A stretch of DNA of 64,000 bases, taken from positions 8,103-72,102 of the forward strand of contig KV920997.1 of NCBI GenBank assembly GCA_002081555.1, given 5' to 3'. The translations under genes and the position numbers were made by a program. Position 1 is the first letter of the stretch; each line of letters begins with the position of its first letter. Shown here one piece after another: positions 62,511 to 64,000 of the stretch. This DNA is from Protostelium mycophagum (taxonomy: Eukaryota > Evosea > Variosea > Protosteliida > Protosteliaceae). Under the pieces are notes generated by a model. That model saw only the letters and a list, made by a program, of their open reading frames with translations. It ran no database searches and was not told the DNA's origin.

Positions 62511-64000
62511 TCATTGTATTCCGATCTCTTTTGCTGCTGCTTGGAAAAGCTTCCTGAGTCCTTCTCTCAGCTGGCCATCTTTCAACACGATGCACTCCGT
62601 CAGGACCGAGAAGAGTATAAAGAGGTGCCTCTTTTCGCCTCCTTGTAGCTCCCGCTTCTCCCCGCCTTCTTCTACATCGTTGTAGAGGGGTTCCACCTCG
62701 AGATCATACAATTGTCTCAAGATAATGTTGACCTCCAACATCCTGCTGCGAGGGATGGGCAGGTTTCCATTCTTCTTGTCCTCTAAAATGACCTTCTCGA
62801 GGACCTCTCTGCATCGGTCCATGAGCCGTGGAAAGACTAAGGCGGCGGTTTGCCTCTCACCTGGTAGGTTTAGAGGTCGTTTCAGATCCAATAGAAATGT
62901 ATTGAAATCTTTGTGTTCAAACATGAAATGTATAAAACCACGGTTCTATACCGTGTTTTCTTACGGGAACTACCGTACTTTTTTTCACACAAGATATTTT
63001 TTGTTTCACAAACAACAAATAAATTTTCAAAAAAAATTTCGTTTAAAAAGAAGAAAATGAATAAAATATCCAAAAAAATCCAGAAATTTTTTATGAAAAA
63101 TCCAGAAATTCCCAAAAATCAATAAAAAAATAATATAAAGAGATACTCACTATGAGTGTGCTGGTTGTTCTTGGAACACAGATAGAAGAGGTTCTTGTAG
63201 CATGCCTCCGTGAATGACTCCCGATTCGCCCCTGATTGAGCACCATCCATCAGGAGATCGATCATCCTCTCCTGTGCCATGGGAACTCCGGCCGAGCAAG
63301 AGAGTACGTGGAAAGTTAAGAGGTCGATCAGCTTGGTGTCCATCTCATCGTCCCTCTTCATCATCTCTGTTGATCTCGTCAATGATGCGTATGCATGTCT
63401 TCAGTTGTAAAATATTTGCAAGTGCGGCTCTGATGCATAAATTTATAAAATTGAAGTAAAGTTTTCTTAGAAAAAATATTTTTGTTTAATCTGGCAGAAG
63501 TAAATTTTTATAACAGAAATTCACAATAAAATTTTCATTCCACTCGAAGTTCCAGCCAGCGCTGCATACAAGACCATCTTTACGAAAAACAATATGACAT
63601 ATAGACACAGAGGCGAAGTATACCTGGTGTCTTTGTGGTAGATGTGGCTGTGCGCCCCTCCTCTTGGACCAGAAAGAATTGGACACAGTCGATGAGCTCC
63701 GTCCAGATAATGTTCAACACGATGTCCGACAGATCTGATGACGTCATCCTTTCCATCGATTTTCCCAGAAAAAGAGAGTTTTGAAATTTCTCCGAAATTT
63801 CATGGAGATATCTCACCTGTGGTGACGGAGATATCATGGATTCCAAACTTGACGACGTCTACAAAACTATCAATCGCCTTTTCCCACAGACCAGATTGGT
63901 AGACATTGTGTGACGTGTATTTCGTCATCATGCTGGCACCGAGTATCTTCACTATGTCTAAGAATGTCTTGTTTCTCGTGTCTAAGGGGACACTCTTGAA
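62511..64000 (-). CDS. C-terminal part of a large helical protein (possibly MON2/BIG-like), 5' truncated
   Basis: The gene runs off the window end. Exons give RNKTFLDIVKILGASMMTKY, NVYQSGLWEKAIDSFVDVVK, LSDIVLNIIWTELIDCVQFF, KLIDLLTFHVLSCSAGVPMA, YKNLFYLCSKNN, then DFNTFLLDLKRPLNLPGERQ, PRLMDRCREVLEKVILEDKK, and a final helix LREGLRKLFQAAAKEIGIQ ending at 62511. The pattern of paired amphipathic helices fits HEAT-repeat proteins. The end resembles the C terminus of MON2 or the large Arf-GEFs, but that is from memory of pattern only. Introns at about 63093-63145 and 62925 are AT-rich. Confidence 0.5.

Overview
This is nuclear DNA from a flagellated, intron-rich unicellular eukaryote. The basis is two intraflagellar-transport genes (IFT140, IFT57), a soluble-type adenylyl cyclase, the ATG5/ATG10 autophagy pair, and genes cut by many short GT-AG introns, often 28-60 nt. 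Codon use is standard (TAA, TAG and TGA all act as stops). The lineage cannot be fixed from the window. The IGPS-PRAI fusion lacking a glutamine-amidotransferase domain is known from oomycetes, so a stramenopile or another deep heterotrophic flagellate is possible, but this is inference. Genes are packed on both strands and I recognise no virus-derived element.

Layout. 1-2038: gene-poor DNA with a terminal-inverted-repeat element. 2039-2795 (+): AN1 zinc-finger protein. 3456-5747 (-): tryptophan enzyme IGPS-PRAI. 5955-6972 (-): peptidyl-tRNA hydrolase 2. 7352-13216 (+): C2-GBD/FH3-FH1-FH2-DAD formin. 13315-19174 (-): IFT140. 19541-20698 (-): GAPDH. 20699-22487: weak ORFs. 22488-25623 (-): MIT-VPS9 Rab5-type GEF. 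25845-26676 (-) and 26837-28333 (+): ATG10 and ATG5, head to head. 28460-32600 (-): phospholipase D. 32711-34470 (+): BTB-BACK-discoidin protein. 34649-34720 (+): predicted tRNA-Trp. 35381-44021 (-): soluble adenylyl cyclase. 44655-46071 (+): IFT57. 46348-46942 (-): unknown protein. 47489-49898 (+): phenylalanine hydroxylase. 50829-52303 (+): EGF-like plus multi-pass membrane protein. 52460-57116 (+): SMARCAD1/Fun30 remodeler. 57295-58167 (+): coiled-coil protein. 58567-59134 (-): four-TM protein. 59645-62354 (-): CLPTM1. 62511-64000 (-): C-terminal part of a large helical protein.

Functional links: ATG10 is the E2-like enzyme that joins ATG12 to ATG5, and the two genes share a 160-bp intergenic region. 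IFT140, IFT57 and the bicarbonate-responsive cyclase family point to ciliary biology. The VPS9 protein, PLD and CLPTM1 belong to membrane traffic and lipid handling.

The most unusual signal is not a gene. Introns throughout the window reuse a small set of short palindromic or half-palindromic words: GTTGTAGAT/ATCTACAAC, TGACGTCA, GAAATTTC, TGTCGACA, GAGATATCTC, and an E2F-like TTTTGGCGGGAAAA. Several inferred acceptors use (A/G)TTGTAG. There is also a 147-bp MITE-like element with perfect 34-bp inverted termini in a SMARCAD1 intron, and scattered copies of its core hairpin. All gene models were made by hand from splice signals and protein-family memory, so exon edges are approximate unless stated.
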